A stretch of 64,000 nucleotides of DNA from Reticulitermes lucifugus (lineage: Eukaryota; Arthropoda; Insecta; Blattodea; Rhinotermitidae). Positions 12,338 through 25,439 of this stretch are shown here, in pieces (positions within the stretch are counted from its first letter, which is position 1; each line of letters opens with the position of its first letter). A program made the translations under genes and the position numbers. The notes beneath the pieces are model-generated. The model was given only the letters and a program-made list of their open reading frames with translations, ran no database searches and was not told the origin of the DNA. The stretch is taken from NCBI GenBank assembly GCA_026260175.1, contig JAKCWW010000556.1, forward strand, positions 35,428 to 99,427. The letters run 5' to 3'.

Positions 12338-14403
12338 CTGCAAGACAAAGTTTGCAGAGTGATTACGGCCGGTCCTGGAAATCTTGTCATTTGCCAGCAG
12401 TCCACTAGAAAGACATTCATTCTTCTCTTGCAAATCTTAAGCAATTCCTACACAACCCCAATGCATAAAAAGTGTAATATGCATTTACACAGCTTTGTAA
12501 AGGTCTGGGAATGTGTTAAAACAATTTTACATTTCCAGTTCAAGTAAAAGAAAGGAAACAGGTAAATGTCACAAACATCTAAAGATATGGTTCTACAACT
12601 ATGGGATAGCTGAATGTCTATTATTCCCAACTTTCAGCCATATATCAGAACATAACAAACACACCTCAGTATGATAAATGTTTATTACCAACATAAAATT
12701 GCCTCTTTGAAAGGAAATATTAATTACACTACTCCATCTTTTTCACTGATGTCTACAAATATCTTTACAAAGTTGTATTACTGACACTACAAAAATAAAT
12801 CTTGTTCACTCATGATGTCATTACTAGTCAACTTTCTCACTTGTAGATACTGCAGATGTCTTTCACCCAGAAACTGTTTACACAAGTACTCAATCAGAGT
12901 AACACCACAAGAAGTAAAAAAGAAAGACTCTTACTGTTCTTAAAGAATGTTGGAAACGTCTTCATGATTCACTTACAATGGAACACACAACACAGAAGTA
13001 GTAGCTCAGTGTAAATGCAGGCTCAAATACAAGTAAATTTGATCTACATATCCACTGATGATCATCATGATGATAATAATGATAAACAGGATATTTTAAA
13101 GAACAAATGAAAACAGTTAATGCAGTCATGCATATCAATCACAGCAAGATAAAATTGCTCTTCAAAGTTTCATAATAAAGCAGGAATGAATATGACTTTT
13201 GGATTTAATGTTACAAACTACAATTTCAGTTTGCAATGGCACAATACAAATTTAAAAGGGGGTGGGGGAAGGGGGTGTTGAATGGAAAGGCTGCATTCAG
13301 TCACCAGATGGTCCAAGTTTATTAAAACTCAATAACTACAGTCACGATCCTGCGTAAATTCCTGTACTGTTTGGTGCCCCACCAACCTGATAAAGACAGG
13401 ATCATTCAGGAAGAAACTTCAATCAAACACTTAAAAAACTCAAACAGTTGCATACAAGAAATAAATATATCTGAAAAAAATTATGTTTCCCTGTCCATGG
13501 TCATTTATTGGCTTGCAGCTCATCACATGACACTACCTCAAGACTATACAGCACTGTACAAATTGGATGTTTTGAATAATAAGTTACAAAGGATGGAGAT
13601 GGGAGTGGTGATGGCATAATTTAGTGCATTATCCCACAATCTGCCTGGGTGGTGTGAGGAAAAACCACAACTGATGTCAGCCTTGCACATTTACTGAATG
13701 AGCAAATATAAGTCAGTCAACTGCAGATCACATTCAGTATTCATCAAATCACGGAAAACCATGAATTGATGGGGCGGTACAACAGCTATTTATATACTTT
13801 TTCAAGAGGGCCTATTATTCAAGACAGAAGTACCGTACCTGCCGGTGAATCAGGTATACTCAGAACACTACTTAGGCTAATTGAACAAAATATATACGAA
13901 AGTTTGCACAGGCATACATTTATCTGATGACTTTCATTTTCACAATGGTCGGAAATAAGTAGATGCCTCACTGTTACTGCTTTAGAATCTGTCATAAGGA
14001 AGCTTCAAGAAAACTGAGGCAACAATGCAAATCAATGGAACTCATCAGCTTGGGTCTATAGTAACAATTTATTAAGCAAAAACAAAAATATCATAAACAG
14101 AAAATTGCAAACTCTACTAGATGCTTGTAGAGAGACTGAATTACAATTTAAACACAGAAGAAATTCAAAAAACATGTCTGTGTTTTATCATCAGGAGGCA
14201 GGACAAAGTCAAAATATGAGGCCAGCCAACAAATCCTCTGAAAATGTTACAATGGTAAAATATTCAGAAACAAAAACAAACTGAAATTACATTCATGGGT
14301 AAACTTAAAAAGAGCAGATGAATTTGGAGGACGTATACTGCCGCTCATTGCCATTTATTCAGGCATGTTATTTAACAGTCAATTGCTAAGGTTGGTGAAA
14401 AAT
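12338..14403. other. Intron between exons C and D, little recognised
   Basis: No gene seen; a G-rich run (13258-13278) is the only obvious low-complexity tract. Confidence 0.4.
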
Positions 14404-14585
14404 GAATGAATGAATGTGTGCAAAGAATTAGTGGAACAATACTTAGGAAAACTGAAGCACTTGGAGAAGGCATATCCCAGTGCCACTTTGTCTACCACAA
14501 ATCTCATACAGACTAAGCCGGGATTGAACCCGGGCCTCCAGAGTAAGAGGATGGTGACTAACCACCTTAGCCATGGCACAGATGA
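14404..14585 (-). mobile_element. tRNA-derived SINE, copy 1
   Basis: On the minus strand an A-box-like TGGCTAAGGTGG and a B-box-like GGTTCAATCCC (within 14518-14580) are followed by a body (GATTTGTGGTAGACAAAGTG) that also occurs in the copy at 51795. The right end is a short ATTC repeat. This is the layout of a pol III-transcribed SINE. Confidence 0.75.
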
Positions 14586-14724
14586 ATTCATCTCTCTCTT
14601 CAAACAATTAAAATACACAAATGCAGTTTTGTACAAGAGTAGAAACTGCAATCTCACCCTAGAGGAAGAACAGTTTGTTTCAAAATGTAGTGCTCAAGAG
14701 AATATGTGGATGAAAGTGAAAGGA

Positions 14725-14795
14725 AGGCAAATGAGGGTGGAAAAAACTGCATAATGAGGAGCTCTTTAATTTGTACTCTTCACAAAGTTTCTGTA
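14725..14795 (+). mobile_element. LINE scrap
   Basis: A frame reads RKLHNEELFNLYSSQ, matching the LINE phrase also seen at 29.9 kb (RKLHNEELRNLYS). It lies just downstream of the stop of exon D. Confidence 0.5.
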
Positions 14796-14919
14796 CCATC
14801 AAATTAAGGATCAGATGAATGGGATATGTAATACACAAGACAAGAAATCAGAAATGTGTTAGGAAGACACAATCTGGGAGACTGAAGCATTTACAAAACA
14901 TCAAACTTCACACACAAAT

Positions 14920-16204
14920 TCAAGTACTCATCTCTTGTCTTGCATGGCGAGTCTTCTCATGGTTTTTCAAATATCTTTTCTGCCTGAAAGTCAAACCACA
15001 CACAGTACAAGCATACGGCTTATCTTCTGAATGGATCAGTTTGTGTCGCAACAGCTCCCCCCTCACCCTGAAACACCTCCCACAAATATCACACGCATGA
15101 GGTTTTTCACCCGTGTGTGTAGTCACATGAGCCAGCAGTTCCTGACGACGACGGAAGTGCTTCTCACAATAAGAACAGTTATGAGGAAATGAGTTAGTGT
15201 GGATTTTACTATGAATATACAGAGAAGCTTTGGATTTGAACGCTTTACCACAGGAGTCACAAACATATGGACGTTCTCCTGTATGTATACGACGGTGATC
15301 CTCTGTCGTTGCTTTTGAAGCAAAGCTCCGACCACATAAATCACAACTAAATTTCTTTATACGAGCATGCACATCCTTCAAATGCCTTGCAAGACCACCT
15401 GAATCACGGAACTGTTTACCACAGATGTGACATGTGAAAGGTTTCTCTCCTGTATGTATACGCATGTGCCTGAAATAACTGTCCTTCAGAGAGAAGTTCT
15501 TTCCACATTCAATGCAGTGGAAGGAGGCTGACCTTGAACGCTTTCTTTTACCTTTCTTTACAAACTCTTCACCTAACATCATTTCATATTCCATTTTTGT
15601 TTCCTCATCCCACTCTGACTGCACCAACACATCACTTGTATCACTCTCATTCACAAATTCTCTCTCTTCCACTTTATCTGTTCTTGGTGGAGGGTGACAT
15701 TCTGCATGCCTCTTTAAATCATACTGTCTAGTAAATGTTCTCTCACACACTTTACAGAGAAAATTCTTCTTCACAGAATGCTGAAAAATTTTTCTACAAT
15801 GTCTTGTTACTTTGACCTCCTTTTTTGGAACACGGCCAGATCCTGCAACACTGACTGCAGCATTATGCAACCACTCACTTTCATTGCCAACCGTATCTAG
15901 ACAGGCATCTGAATTGGCAATAGGCTCATCTTGAACCCCAACTACTGCATCACATTTAACATGATACGTATCAGGATGTGATTTAGACATGTGAATCTCC
16001 AATTCATTTTTGGTTGCAAATGAAGTGTTACAATAATGACAGTTTTGTAAATTTCTGGTGTTCTCTTCACATTTAACCCACACCAACTGATGAGACGATA
16101 CATCAGAAATGGTAGACATGGTGTCCTTCTGCCCGTACATGTGCTTCAATGCACTTTTTGCTTCTTGGAAAGCTTTGAATGATGTATGAGGAGACAGCTG
16201 ACAC
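14920..16204 (-). CDS. Alternative 3' exon D: 9 C2H2 zinc fingers
   Basis: Acceptor TGTCTTGCAG|G, 427 codons to the stop. The exon starts with the leader PHTSFKAFQE shared with exon C. Two isolated fingers (CHYCNTSF and CKVCERTF) and a basic stretch, KKGKRKRSRS, which is a likely nuclear signal, precede seven contiguous fingers. These seven align finger by finger with exons A, B and C, ending with the RQKRYLKNH finger. Linkers after fingers 4 and 6 depart from TGEKP (TNSFP, SEDKP). The two extra fingers distinguish it from A-C. Confidence 0.9.
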
Positions 16205-16620
16205 CTGCAAGACAAAGTGCGCAGAGTCATTACTGCTGTTGGTGCCATCACCTTGCTTGTCTCACATCATTTTATGCTGGTATCCAGGTTTCCCATGCAC
16301 AGGTCACCAGTTGCAAGATGTCCATTCGCACACTGTCGTCAATTAAATTCAACTTATTTGTATATATTTAGCACACCACTCTCAAATTGCTTTCCTATAA
16401 AACCCTTTACTTTGGAAAGAATAGTCCCACTGCACATCAAATGAATACTGATCAGTCTGAAAGCAACAACAGTTTATCCAAGTACTATTTTCATGCCAGA
16501 ATGTAAAACTCAAATTTAATGTTCTTTCAAATGCAACAAATGTAAGGAGTCTGTTCTCACACTCCACACAGTTACTGCCATCATTAATCAGGAAATGAAT
16601 TCAGCTTTAAATATACATTG

Positions 16621-16765
16621 TGTTGTCACTATCTAGTGCTGTATGGGTGTGAAACTTGGTCTCTCACATTAAGGGACAAACATAAATTGACAGATGCTGA
16701 ATAAAATATTTGGATCTATGAGGAAGAATACAAAGTCAGAGACAGACCAAGAACTGGTAAAGAAT
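16621..16765 (+). mobile_element. LINE C-terminal scrap
   Basis: The plus strand reads VLYGCETWSLTLRDKHKLTD, the same LINE C-terminal phrase as at 3.8 and 29.8 kb. Stops follow. Confidence 0.7.
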
Positions 16766-17489
16766 GCCTGTGACAGGATTTGCCTGTAAGGGAGGGAGGA
16801 GATTAGAAGTGGGATGCACTATCTGTGGCAATAAGGGAGAAGTGGTAATATCCTTGCTTGTACTTTTAATGTCTTTTCTGAAATGTGAAAAGCTACATAC
16901 AAGTGAAAATCAATGACACATAACTAATGAACTACACACAGCATTTTACTATTCAAACTTCACTCACCAAATTACCGAACAAAAATAATCTGAACAACAC
17001 TATACCAGCAAGGATCACAAGGATAAACGCTCTCACATGGCAGTGACAGGACCAAACTGCACAGAACACTGAAGGACAACACTCACAACTGACCTGACAC
17101 TGTAAAACAGCTTTTTCTGTACAAGTTCCTTTTCAAGTACAAACACGTGTTTGCACATCTGACTCTGATCACAATCTTACGGCGCCTGCATGTGCAGACA
17201 GCTTACTTGCAGCCTACAGTACTAGAGCGGAGGTCACAGAAGAGGTAAATGTAGCAAATGGATATGCTGCAGCGCTGCATCTATTAGTTATCTAGTAAAA
17301 TTTTAAATATACTGGTCTTTAATCCATATGCTTCAGCACCTGGCCAATAGATGGTTATAATACCTTCCTCATTGTTACTCATAAGCATCTTAGAAGTGTT
17401 ACCGCTGACACTGCTTTTTATCATGAAAAAATCAATCCCCCCATTCAAGATGGAATCACAAACGGCAGCTAGAGGCAATTCCAAGTTCT

Positions 17490-17700
17490 GTGACGTGTTG
17501 CTCTGTCAATGGGCGAGTGGTTCCTGACATTTCAAAAGACTGTAGTGCCTTAACTTCATGGGCCAAGCAGACACCATGATCCTTGAAAACACAGGGAACC
17601 ACCACCACCTCCCACCCCCCACATCATGTTGCCACATTACAATAGACTTGAACCTTCAGTGACACCTCGGTAAAACCTCAAATCTTGAACTTCAGCTAAC
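17490..17700. repeat. R1-family foldback repeat, partial
   Basis: Contains GTGGTTCCTGACATTTCAAA, which is characteristic of R1 repeats, but the second arm is diverged. Confidence 0.4.
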
Positions 17701-18239
17701 ACAAAACAAAAGATTAAATTGGAACTGATAAAACCAATGGAAAGTGAAGATACTGCATCAATAACCAAACCACTCAACATTAGATATTGCACACTGCATG
17801 ACAAGGTTCAGAGCACTGGTTCACTGAAGTTTATATATTTGATAAGCAATTGGTAAATAAATTGCACACACGTAGTAAGTCCAAAATCGTGCAGCTCAAT
17901 TAGGTTTTGTATAAACAGTATTCCCAAAGATGTAAGTAGCTGCAATTTCTCAGCCATCATTGACAGAAAGCTATAGGGTTTTAATTCAACAAGACAGGCA
18001 ATGTATGTATAATGTAACACTGAGGATTGTTCACATCACCATTGTCTGCCGTGGAAATGCAGTATTACATATTCTGAGTGCATGTCTGCTGCCTTAGTTA
18101 TTCAGCATGCAAAGCACATGTGCCATATTATACTGTTATCTGTGGCCTGTCTGGTTCTACCATACTTTTCCACGTTCGCATAAACGGCACAATTTTTTAA
18201 AAAAAGTTATTGAACATAAAATGTGTGTTTTGATTTCCT

Positions 18240-18490
18240 CTGCAACTTTTGTCTGGAACACTTCTCACTCTAAGCAGAAGTCCACGAGATATTATCATAC
18301 CTGTACATAGGACTCCATGCAAAGTACCCTTTATTCTTGCCAGATTTCAGAAACTTGAATTCTGTAGACAGATTTTCGAAAAATACACAGATATAAAATT
18401 TTGTGAAAATTCGTCCAGTGGGAGCCGAGTTTTTCCATGAGGATGGACAAAAAGATGGACAGGCATGACAAAGCTAATAGTTGCTTTCAC
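18240..18490 (+). repeat. Dispersed repeat with pseudo-coding tail
   Basis: A frame reads LARFQKLEFCRQIFEKYTD then SSGSRVFP and TKLIVAF. I recall this phrase from many insect genomes as a dispersed repeat; its class is unknown to me. Not a host gene: frameshifts occur and no start context is visible. Confidence 0.5.
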
Positions 18491-19126
18491 AATTTTTCGA
18501 ACGTGTGTAGAAATAAATTTAAGTAAAACCTACACTTTTTTAAACGAATGGCTAGCATGTTTCAAACTGTGGCATAAAATCAGAAAAAGTGCACAGTCCA
18601 AAACAAAATAAAATCAGCTGAACATGATGTTGCTGACAAGTATAATGCAATTTTCCAAAAATCAATGATCACGACTTATGCTCAGATCAGGCACTGATAA
18701 AACTGGACTGTTTTGGCAATGCTGGCCTACAGAAACAATGGCTGGTGCAAATAAAACACTCACTGAAGGCTACAAACCTAACAACAACAGTGTGTCAATC
18801 CTCATCTGTGATATGCATCTGAAGCACAAAGATTTAAACTTCCAGTGGTTGGTACATTTACAGGACTGTAAGCACTAAATGGTGTTCGTCTGCCAGCTCA
18901 CGGAACAGCAGAAGTTTTCAGTCACTTGTTTCAGCACATATTTGTGCCTCAAGTGAAAGACTTGGAGAAATGGAAAACCTCTTAACACAAAGCTTATTAT
19001 TTTTTTCATAACCCTGACAGTGAGCATGTGCCTGGAAGCATCTTCACTGTTTTCTGCTGTAATGTCATGATCACTATCACAAATAATGGATCAAAGAACA
19101 ACAAAAAATCTAACAGAACAAGATTA
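18491..19126. other. Intronic stretch, nothing recognised
   Basis: No gene or clear repeat seen. Confidence 0.35.
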
Positions 19127-19290
19127 GGTCTTCTGGGATGTTATGCCACGTCAACTGGCAAACAGTTACCAATGTTTGGGAAAGCAGTCTCCAAAATGTT
19201 GGTATATTTACCAGCTGATATGGCATTAACATCCCAGAAGACTTATTCTTCATCAACAATTCTGTGAGAACTTCAAATCTTGGAATCAAA
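19127..19290. repeat. R1-family foldback repeat
   Basis: Left arm CTTCTGGGATGTTATGCCA and right arm TGGCATTAACATCCCAGAAG are inverted; it is followed by the family tail TCTGTGAGAACTTCAAATCT. Confidence 0.75.
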
Positions 19291-20345
19291 GAGAGATCTA
19301 CAGAAATGGATTCCCGAGAACATTTTCAACTTATGAAGGCAGCATACAATAAACAATGTTACTGTCAACACAGCTTAAGCAAGGAATATTGTAAGAAGTG
19401 CAACATTTGGAGAAAACTAAGGCCAAATGATGTGTTCACACAAGGATATTCTAATGAAGAGGAGTTTGAGTATTTCAACATCTCACACAAGAAAAACCAA
19501 ATTACAGAAATTACTAACCAGCTTAGAAATGTTTCACGTGAAACCCCCCTCAAAAAACTTAACAAAGCATAGGTTAATGTGGATGCAAAGACTACTGTTA
19601 TCGACTCTTCAACCAACAATCAAACAAAGCACAAACTGTACTGCCTCTGTTTACTACTCATAATGCTACTGATATTCACAACACTGGATATGCTGGTGGT
19701 TACAGTTTATCACTACAGCAGCACAGGAAATTAAAAATTAACAAGGGAAAATTATATTATGTAACTTCCAGCCATGAACACTCACACTGAACATCAGCAG
19801 ACATGTACACTCATTATATAAATTGCAGCACAATACTGGAACATTATTCAGCTTCACAGCAGAGCCTATGCTCAAAACAATCTTTCAATTAAATTATATT
19901 TTGGTAGATACACTTGAAAATTTCAATAAAACACATGAACCAATGTGAAAGAAACTTAAGAAACTCAATGTGACATGAATCATGGTTTGAGACAGTAAGT
20001 GACAAAACTTAAAACTGGACTCACACCATAAAACCTAGACTGTTTCCCTTCTGGGAAGAACATAAAAATTTTTCAAGCCTTCTCTCATATACTGTCAAGC
20101 AATAATCATGTATCACCTTGCGTCAGCCCCCCTATTGCATCAGCAATAACTACACAACTTGAATAACCATTAAAATAGCAAAAACCCCACTGCTCAACTC
20201 TGCTCATGTATTCAGCTCTTAGCCGCATGGATTTACTACCTACAATGAAACTTTAATGTGTGCAAGTGTCAAAGTTGCATCAAAGGCCTCAATAATAATA
20301 TAAAAAAAAAATAAAAAAAAAATTAATAATAATAATAATCTTTTG

Positions 20346-21060
20346 GCCATTCAGGTCTTCTGGAATGTGATGCTGTTTGCTTGTTTAGTGTTTCCCGACA
20401 TTTCAAGGGATGATCCAAGAAGAATGCCAAACATGGGCAACACATGGAAATACAGAAAGTCCCCGACTTACGTAAGTGGATCGTTCCGCAACCCCATGCG
20501 TAAGTCGATTTTTACATAACTCGGAGCCATGTTTTATTATATACCTTATAAACAATAATAATTGATATAATGATTAATAACAATTGTAATAACAATTAAT
20601 AAAAACATAATAATTAATAATCGATACTGGTGTCACTCGTATTCAATTGAGGCAGAGGCAGGGGTGGGTGTGGTTGGAGTGGTAGTAGTGGTGGTAGTGG
20701 CACAAGAAGTTTTTTACTTAAGTCCGGATCTACGTATGTCGGAGCTACGTAGGTCGGGGTCCGTCTGTATACAGGTCTGTTGGTCTGGTTTATGTCCCGC
20801 TCCATCACTGCACATCTAATTACACCCCTTGTCACAGTTCCCACATAAAACCAGGCCCCACCCACCTCCCCTACTGGTTCGCCCATCTTTCCCAAACTTC
20901 ACCAACCATACCAACAGCCCTGTATTGCCACCTGCCCTGTGTTTGGCATTCTGCTTGGACCCCTCAACCCTTGAAGCTAAATGCACTATGTCTCTTCAAG
21001 ATCTTGGGAACCACTAACCTGGCAACACAGCACATCCCAGAAAACCTGAGATCTCAAATA
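20346..21060. repeat. R1-family foldback repeat split by a Tigger-like MITE
   Basis: The left arm (20354-20415) and right arm (about 20955-21055) are inverted (GGTCTTCTGGAATGTG against CACATCCCAGAAAACC). A TA-flanked MITE sits between them, so R1 inserted first and the MITE later. Confidence 0.65.
20453..20767. mobile_element. Tigger/pogo-like MITE
   Basis: The element starts CAGAAAGTCCCCGACTTACG and ends TAGGTCGGGGTCCGTCTG with TA on both sides. TA duplication and CAG...CTG ends with CCCCGAC are typical of pogo/Tigger elements. The AT-rich interior holds no transposase. Confidence 0.75.
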
Positions 21061-21143
21061 ACTGTGCCTGTTTGCAACAATTTGTACGAACATAAATGCT
21101 AAAATTTCACAAACATTAACAGCATGATGGAAATTAGCACCTG

Positions 21144-22704
21144 TCACTCATGCCTGTGTTTATGCTTTATCATGTCCCCTTTCTGTGTAAATGCTCGGCC
21201 ACACTTTTCACACATAAACGGTTTCTCTCCTGTATGTATCCGAACATGACAATCAAGCTGAGACTTCTTACAGAAACTTTTCTTACAAAAAGGGCATGAA
21301 TATGGACGGATGTCCAAATGAATCTTAGTATGAGACCTTAAGCAGTTCACGGATCGGAATGTCTTACTGCATGTGTTACATTTGTACGGACGTTCCCCAG
21401 TATGAAGTCGTCTGTGGTTGTCACGTGCCTGCTTAGAAGGAAAACACTTTTCACAAACATCACATCCAAAATCCATAGAAGCACCATGTACAGTCTTCAG
21501 GTGATAATCAAGGCTGGTTTTCTGCCGGAATTGCTTCTCACAGCTGTCACAACAAAATGGACGTTCTCCTGTATGAATCTGCATATGCACCTTTAGCTTA
21601 CCTTTGTCTGATAGCTCCTTTTTACATACACTGCACTGAACCTCTGTACCTAATTTCTTTCCCTCATCTCTGTTATGTATTTTTGAATGCACTTTCAAGT
21701 TCTTATGCCAGCGAAATTTCTGTCCACAGAGCTGGCACTGGAATGGCCGAGCCTCAGAATGAGCACGCAAGTGGATGTTCAGACTGTGGACATTGAAAAA
21801 ACTCTTCCCACACTTATCACACACAAACTGCCTTATACCAGTATGGAACAGCTGGTGGTTCTTAAAGTGTGTATGACTCTTGAATACTTTTCCACATTTT
21901 TCACATGTTCGAAGAAGTTTGTTCTCACTGAGGTGGACTTCCGTATGATGGGTCAATGCACTTTTCTCATTAAATGTTGTGCCACATAAGTGACAAAGGT
22001 AAGCTCTATCACTCTCATGTTGTAGTAAATGTGTTTCTAATTCACCAGCCTTATGGAAAGCTTGTGAACAAATATTACATGTTAGCAAGGAATTATTCCT
22101 ATGGTAGACCGAATGCTTGAACAAAGCTGCAGCAGATATGAACCCAATTCCACAGTACTTGCATTCAAAGGGATGTTCGCCAGCATGAACGTTGTCACGA
22201 CTCTTCGTTTCTGCAAAGCGCCTCAACACAGTCATCATTAGCTTCTTGGTCCTATGCACCTTATCATGGCCTTTCATAAATTCCCCCGTTTGTAATGTCA
22301 AACCACAATGAACACATCTACACGCATCACTATGTTTATCAAGTTCCTTACTATCAAAATTTAACTCACATTCAGCTTCAAGTTGCACAAAGGAATACCC
22401 AAACAGATCTTTGTAATTTTCAACATCCTCCTCTGATAGCTCTATACCATGCACAGCCAAATGTGACAAAAAGACTTCCCTGATGGTACAAAATCTTTCA
22501 TCACACACCTTGCAATGGAATACACCATCAGAGTGAGCATCTGATAAATGAGACAGCAAATCACTTTTATTCCCAACACACTTCTGACAATAGCTGCATA
22601 CATGTCTATCTGGTATTCCGACATCTTCATTATCTTCTGACTTCCCAAACATACTTTGAAGTTCAAAATATTTATCTGCACTGTGAGGAATGTGTTGATG
22701 AAAC
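21144..22704 (-). CDS. Alternative 3' exon E: about 15 C2H2 zinc fingers
   Basis: Acceptor ATCTTCCAG|G, with 519 codons to the stop. I placed the start at the acceptor and not at the internal ATG (22652), because 17 codons upstream stay open and carry the shared phase. About 15 C2H2 fingers fill the exon; some in the first third have irregular spacing. The last six match fingers 1-6 of the sister exons (VQCSVCKKEL to HKHRHE), again with an H-x4-H second finger (HLKTVHGASMD). No seventh finger is present. Its acceptor is the most divergent of the set, lacking most of the shared intronic block. It carries the largest array in the locus. Confidence 0.87.
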
Positions 22705-22944
22705 CTGGAAGATAAAGCGTCCAGTGAGGGTCATGTTCTGTGCCAGACATATAAATTTCTGGCATTCTCCTCTAAGCCAGGGCTTTTTAACGTCCATATT
22801 ACGAGTTCATAAATATGTAAAATAAAATGCATCTTTATTTTGAGCAATCCAACAAGAAATAACCCTGAAAAGTGATGTTACTAACATAAATTTAATAACT
22901 TTAGAATTAAAAATATCAGCTCAGCTGTTATAATTCACCCAAAG

Positions 22945-23290
22945 GAATGAGGGGCAGTTATAAAGTAATTCCTATTGTTTATATGCTATGTACATGCAAG
23001 ACAGTGAAAACTGCATAGAACTTCACAAGACTCTCCATCTCTGCCAACAGTCTCATTCCACCCCTGAACAAGAACATGTACCTCTGCAGCCACTGCCGTG
23101 GGCCTACAGCATTCTGCAGCGAGTCATCTGAAACGTGGTGTCCTCGCAGACCATTGTTCAACGGATCAAACAGGTAAAAATATGGCGATGCAATGTCAGG
23201 ACTGTAGGGTGCATGTCGGACCACTGTCCGTTCCAATTCTGTAACTGCACATTTATGTATGGCCTGCGGTCACGGAGGAGGAACACTTCT
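22945..23290 (-). mobile_element. mariner transposase C-terminal remnant
   Basis: The minus strand reads RDRRPYINVQ, then TVVRHAPYSPDIAS and LFDPLNNGLRGHH. These match the mariner catalytic region DNARPH...HPPYSPDLAPSD. The left end resembles the terminus at about 30.72 kb (GTAAxTxCCTxCTATTGTTT). Frameshifted and dead. Confidence 0.75.
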
Positions 23291-23489
23291 GACTGGTGCC
23301 ATTCCATCAACTTCCCATTAGATTTGGGTTCAAAATTGTGGACACAGCTTGGTTATTCCAAAGCCTGTGCTCACTGTTAGGTGCCATGAATGCTGCCTGA
23401 TGCACACAAGGAGGCAAGGAAAACAATCACCATTGATCTTTTGCACTGACATGGTACAAGGGGTGAAGGCCTAGCGTTGCAAACTGGCA

Positions 23490-23960
23490 CAGGGAATGCA
23501 ACCTCGATCCGCAATTTTGCATGCGAATCCAAGCAGCCATCAATGGAATGGCAACACACGAACACCTCCACAATACATTCAAGGGAGTGCCATTACCAGG
23601 ACTAATCATACCTACTGTCTGCTGAGACAAGACAGGTGTTCTTGTGCACTTATTGCCTCAGCTAAGAAGTCTGTCCCACAAGAAAAACACCTGAAGTGTT
23701 GTTCCTCCATGAGACTGCCAGGACACACAACAATGTGCACTCCACTGAGGCCATCACAGAATTGGATGGACAGTGAAGCTGCACCCACCATACAGTTCTG
23801 ACCTCACACCATCAGATTTCACACAGTTTGCTCCTCTGAAACACATCCTTACAGTGATCACCATGACATGAACAGGGCATTGCAGAATGCAATGTGGCAG
23901 TGGCTGCAGAACAAAGGGAGCAATGATCTTCACGTTCTTTTCACCGTGCATTTTGATTCA
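23490..23960 (+). mobile_element. mariner transposase remnant, head to head with the previous one
   Basis: Plus-strand frames read SMEWQHTNTSTIHSREC, then NVHSTEAITELGWTV and LHPPYSSDLTPSDFTQFAPL, which are mariner transposase phrases. Strong decay. It points away from the minus-strand fragment at 22945-23290. Confidence 0.75.
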
Positions 23961-23961
23961 A

Positions 23962-24246
23962 TTAGCAGTATTATAACCAACAAATGCACTTTTTTGTTAC
24001 ACTTTTACCCTACATATGTTTCGGCTGTGGTCCAGCCATCTTCACGGTACACTATTAGGTTCACTTCACTGGCACTGGTTCATTTGGTATTATCACAGGT
24101 CATCACAATGTTTTTGTAGCTTTTGTTCACTTTCAAATGCAGGTTGTGTTCGTCCCTGATGATGGCTGGACCACAGCCGAAACATATATAGGGTAAAAGT
24201 GTAACAGAAATACAAAAAGTGCATTTGTTGGTTATAATACTGCTAA
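23962..24246. mobile_element. Foldback element with hammerhead-like cores in both arms
   Basis: Arms 23962-24040 and 24161-24246 are near-perfect inverted copies (the left lacks about 7 bases). The right arm, plus strand, reads CTGATGA (24156-24162), a T, a 5-bp stem GGCTG/CAGCC (24164-24178) and GAAAC. The left arm, minus strand, has the same stem and GAAAC but GTGAAGA in place of CTGATGA; it keeps the helix III sequence ACATATGT. Hammerhead ribozymes are known in Penelope-like elements; here each arm lacks one part. Confidence 0.7.
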
Positions 24247-25430
24247 AGGAGAAGCAACGTTTACTGGACACAAATACTGCTGACAGGGTCAGAGACTGTA
24301 CTGAAAAATAACTATGCCTTCAGCAATGTAGCAGTCAAGTTTTGTGATATATTCAAATGTTAACCTGTAAATATCAAGAAGTGCTATCTTTTGAGGATAT
24401 CAGAGCATTATTCTCAGAAGACAGTTTTTTTTATAAAAAAAAATCTACCACTGACACTTGTGCCAAGAACTAACAATTTATATTCCAACTCATTCTTCAT
24501 ATTTTAAGGTTATATACATGTTTATGGAGGCAACAACTGTAGTTCAGGTCAGTTCAGTTAAATTCAAAGACACAATCACTGTCACATACTAACATTCAAC
24601 ATACGCTGCATGCAATAGGCTGTTGTGCAGCATGAAGCTCAAAACTGTCAAATCTGAGACTTGAAGCTTCAAACATTCAAATCTGTCCATCTTCTTGCTG
24701 CAGAACATAAAGAGGTACAGGGTGTTGTCTGTCATTGCAACGCAATCCTGTTCCTGGTAGAAATGCATTTTTTCGTTCTGTAACGTAGCATACGCCTAGT
24801 ACACAGCATTCCGTGTGCTATCGTACTGTAAATCCACTGCAGGAAACTGACACAGCACTGTCAGTAATCCTGAAGCAAATCAATCCACTGCTCAAGACTG
24901 AATGTTTTGGACAGTGGTACACAACATCTCAACACTGGACACTGTTCCAGTTTATTCAAACCAACTGGCTGATTCCATCATCAGCTCACAGGATACAATG
25001 TGCAAACCCCACCCACTGGGCCCTTTAGCAGAGCACAGCTCAAACCCTTGACAACGTCCAAAACATAACTCAAAAAGACTGCAAGACATTTCCCCCGACA
25101 CATGCCCTAAGCAATCTGCACCTTACAACATTCACTCATTAATGTTGCCAACTTCAAGTCCACTTATACACATAACTGCCAACAGGACAGAAGTGTTGCC
25201 CCACACCGAAAGTTGCAGAAGCATCATCTGTAATAACTCATCATTAAAAACCAGTTAAGACTTACTAGAACAGCTCTGCAATGTATTAATGCAAATGATC
25301 TGTTTGGTTTCTGTATAAAGGTACTGAAATACACAAACCTGTAAGTTCAAAGGCTGCTGTGTGTCAAACTTCGTTCCTCACTTTCACAGTAAATCAGTGT
25401 GTGTTTACACACCTACAAAACAAAACACAT
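24247..25430. other. Intronic stretch, nothing recognised
   Basis: No gene or clear repeat identified. Confidence 0.35.
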
Positions 25431-25439
25431 GGACTAATA

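Noticed and set aside
14518-14580. tRNA gene
   Set aside because: A and B boxes are present but no acceptor stem or cloverleaf can be drawn; the sequence continues as a SINE body.
20614-20895. Proline-rich 93-residue protein
   Set aside because: Lies over the end of a Tigger-like MITE and the middle of a foldback repeat; no domain.
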